DNA of 6,706 nucleotides, from assembly GCA_025455125.1 (NCBI GenBank), contig JALONE010000054.1:1-6706 (forward strand), read 5' to 3'. The DNA comes from Bacteroidota bacterium. GTDB taxonomy: Bacteria > Bacteroidota > Ignavibacteria > UBA10030. The notes under the pieces were generated by a model that saw nothing but the letters and a program-made list of their open reading frames with translations, did no database searches and was not told the origin of the DNA. This document shows, piece by piece, positions 5,276-6,706 of the stretch (the stretch's first letter is position 1; each line of letters opens with the position of its first letter). Both the position numbers and the translations under genes were made by a program.

Positions 5276-6706
5276 CTACTCCTGCGCCATCACAAAATCG
5301 ATCTGCCGGTCTTCTGGATTCACCCGCAGCACCTTCACCCGGATCGAATCCCCCAGCCGGTATTGCTTTCCGGAATGCCTGCCCACGAGCGAAAAGCGCT
5401 TCTCTTCATAGACGAAATAATCATCCGTAAGGTCCCGGACGTGCACCATTCCTTCGACCAGGAGATCCGTCAATTCAACGAAGACCCCGTATCGGGTGAC
5501 GCCGGAAACGACGGCTGCGAACTCGTCGCCCAAATGCCGCTTCATGTATTCCACCTGGATGACCTTGACCGCCTGCCGCTCCGCTTCCATGGCGAGGCGT
5601 TCCATGTCCGATGATTGCTTGGCGATCGCCGGCAGTCTGCGCTGCCATTCATTGATTTCGGCGGCGGGCATGCCGTCGGCATATCGCTTCAGCATCCGAT
5701 GGATCACGAGGTCCGGATAGCGGCGGATCGGCGAGGTGAAATGGGAGTAATGCGCGAACGCCAATCCGTAATGGCCGATGTTCCGGTCGGAGTAGACCGC
5801 CTTCGCCATCGACCGTAGCGTGATCTCGTTGATGACGTTCTCGACTTCCGACCCCTTTACGGATTCGAGGAATTTCTGCAACGCTTTTGAAGAAACGCCC
5901 CCTTCGACGTTCAATTTGTAGCCGAACTTCTGAACGAATTGTGCAAGCTCGTAGATCCGTTCCGGATCCGGCACATCATGGACCCGATACAGGAAGGGCT
6001 TCGCGTGGTCCTGCGTCCTGGTGAATCCCGCGTGTTGTGCGACCACCTTATTGGCCAACAGCATGAATTCCTCCACCAATCGGTGGCTCTCCAGCCGGAC
6101 CTTCTTGATGATCTCCACGGGCCGTCCCTGTGCATCGAATCGGAACTTCGCCTCCGCGGTATCGAAATCGATGCTTCCTTCACGCATCCGCTTCTTCGTC
6201 AGCGTCGTGCTGAGCCGGAACATCATCTCCACGGCATCGCGAACCTCTTGCGTCAACGGGGCGCTGGCGGCAGGGAGGGCCTTCCCATCGATGAGCGTCT
6301 GAACCTCTTCGTAGGTGAAGCGCCGCGCGCTGCGGATGATCGTTTCACGGATCTCGTAGCTCTTGACGGCGCCCCGCGATGTGATCTCCATGAAGACCGA
6401 GAATGCCAGCCGGTCAACATTCGGACGAAGACTGCACAGGTCGTTCGAGAGGCGTTCCGGCAGCATGGGGATGACGCCGTTCGGGAAGTAGACGCTCGTT
6501 CCGCGCTTCAGCGCCTCTTTGTCCAACGCACTCCCGTCCCGGACATACCACGATACGTCGGCAATGTGAACACCGAGGCGCATCAGGTCTTCCCCAAGCG
6601 GTTCCAGCGAAACAGCGTCGTCAAAATCCTTCGCATCATCCGGGTCGATGGTCACGCAGATGCGTTCGCGGAGATCCAGACGCCGCTCGTACTCTTCCTG
6701 CGGGAT
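5276..6706 (-). CDS. rnr: Ribonuclease R (RNB family 3'-5' exoribonuclease), 5'-truncated by the window
   Basis: The reading frame is open to the right edge, leaving 476 C-terminal codons; the N-terminal cold-shock-type domains lie outside. RNase R degrades structured RNA processively from the 3' end in the cytoplasm. At the start of the visible RNB domain, the metal-binding aspartates D21, D27, D29 and D30 (in IDPDDAKDFDDA) keep the spacing of E. coli D272/D278/D280/D281. IADVSWYVR follows. SHRLVEEFMLLAN lies at 207-219, and the RNase II family signature spans 312-336 (HYGLAFAHY then FTSPIRRYPDL). A C-terminal S1 domain covers about 394-474, with TRYGVFVEL and EGMVHVRDL. The protein ends soon after the S1 domain, without the long Lys-rich tail of E. 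coli RNase R. The stop codon is TAG. The GTG at 6655 is an internal Val, not a start. Family members related to RNase II are less likely given the motif wording and the domain layout. Confidence 0.93.
   Translation of the reverse strand: MPQEEYERRLDLRERICVTIDPDDAKDFDDAVSLEPLGEDLMRLGVHIADVSWYVRDGSALDKEALKRGTSVYFPNGVIPMLPERLSNDLCSLRPNVDRLAFSVFMEITSRGAVKSYEIRETIIRSARRFTYEEVQTLIDGKALPAASAPLTQEVRDAVEMMFRLSTTLTKKRMREGSIDFDTAEAKFRFDAQGRPVEIIKKVRLESHRLVEEFMLLANKVVAQHAGFTRTQDHAKPFLYRVHDVPDPERIYELAQFVQKFGYKLNVEGGVSSKALQKFLESVKGSEVENVINEITLRSMAKAVYSDRNIGHYGLAFAHYSHFTSPIRRYPDLVIHRMLKRYADGMPAAEINEWQRRLPAIAKQSSDMERLAMEAERQAVKVIQVEYMKRHLGDEFAAVVSGVTRYGVFVELTDLLVEGMVHVRDLTDDYFVYEEKRFSLVGRHSGKQYRLGDSIRVKVLRVNPEDRQIDFVMAQE

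Noticed and set aside
3951..5411. 486-codon open frame on the + strand antisense to the outer-membrane protein gene
   Set aside because: It lies opposite a strongly supported coding sequence and runs into the RNase R 3' end. Its product is rich in Arg/His/Val-Asp without recognisable domains, as expected from the complementary strand of a GC-biased gene.

Overview
The window looks like a Gram-negative bacterial chromosome of fairly high GC, with a signal-peptide-bearing outer-membrane beta-barrel protein and a lipoprotein. The fusion of a gluzincin-type peptidase domain, a TolB-like propeller and an Omp85-type barrel is a type I associate with the Bacteroidota/Ignavibacteria/Chlorobi (FCB) side of the tree. 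Good Shine-Dalgarno sequences and sigma70-like promoter boxes argue against a typical Bacteroidia genome. The placement is inference only; there is no rRNA or other phylogenetic marker apart from part of RNase R.

Layout. Positions 1-60 hold the intrinsic terminator of a gene lying to the left. Positions 94-334 hold two 95%-identical 100-bp copies of a structured repeat: two GA-loop hairpins enclosed by an outer stem. They are followed by a strong-looking promoter and a small single-domain HUH/Y1 (IS200-like) transposase gene (456-872, + strand). Directly behind it (880-962) is a third, strongly diverged copy of the same two-hairpin architecture, whose stems are kept although their sequences differ. 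The left kilobase is therefore best read as a REP-like element family with its RAYT/IS200-type transposase. A + strand lipoprotein gene follows (1031-1957), a PstS-like periplasmic binding-protein fold with no transporter genes beside it. Its likely promoter starts inside the tail of the third repeat.

A long bidirectional hairpin containing a TTTTGAC/TTTTGAG heptamer run separates this gene from the convergent minus-strand pair. That pair is read from the right edge inwards: a 5'-truncated RNase R gene (RNB catalytic domain plus S1), then, after 80 bp, a 1046-aa secreted protein. The second protein joins an intact HExxH zinc-peptidase domain, about six propeller blades and an Omp85-like C-terminal barrel. 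The two genes may be co-transcribed, because no terminator or clear promoter is visible between them.

The most notable material is the repeat/transposase locus with apparent structural covariation between copies, and the peptidase-propeller-barrel fusion. No RNA genes or CRISPR arrays were found.
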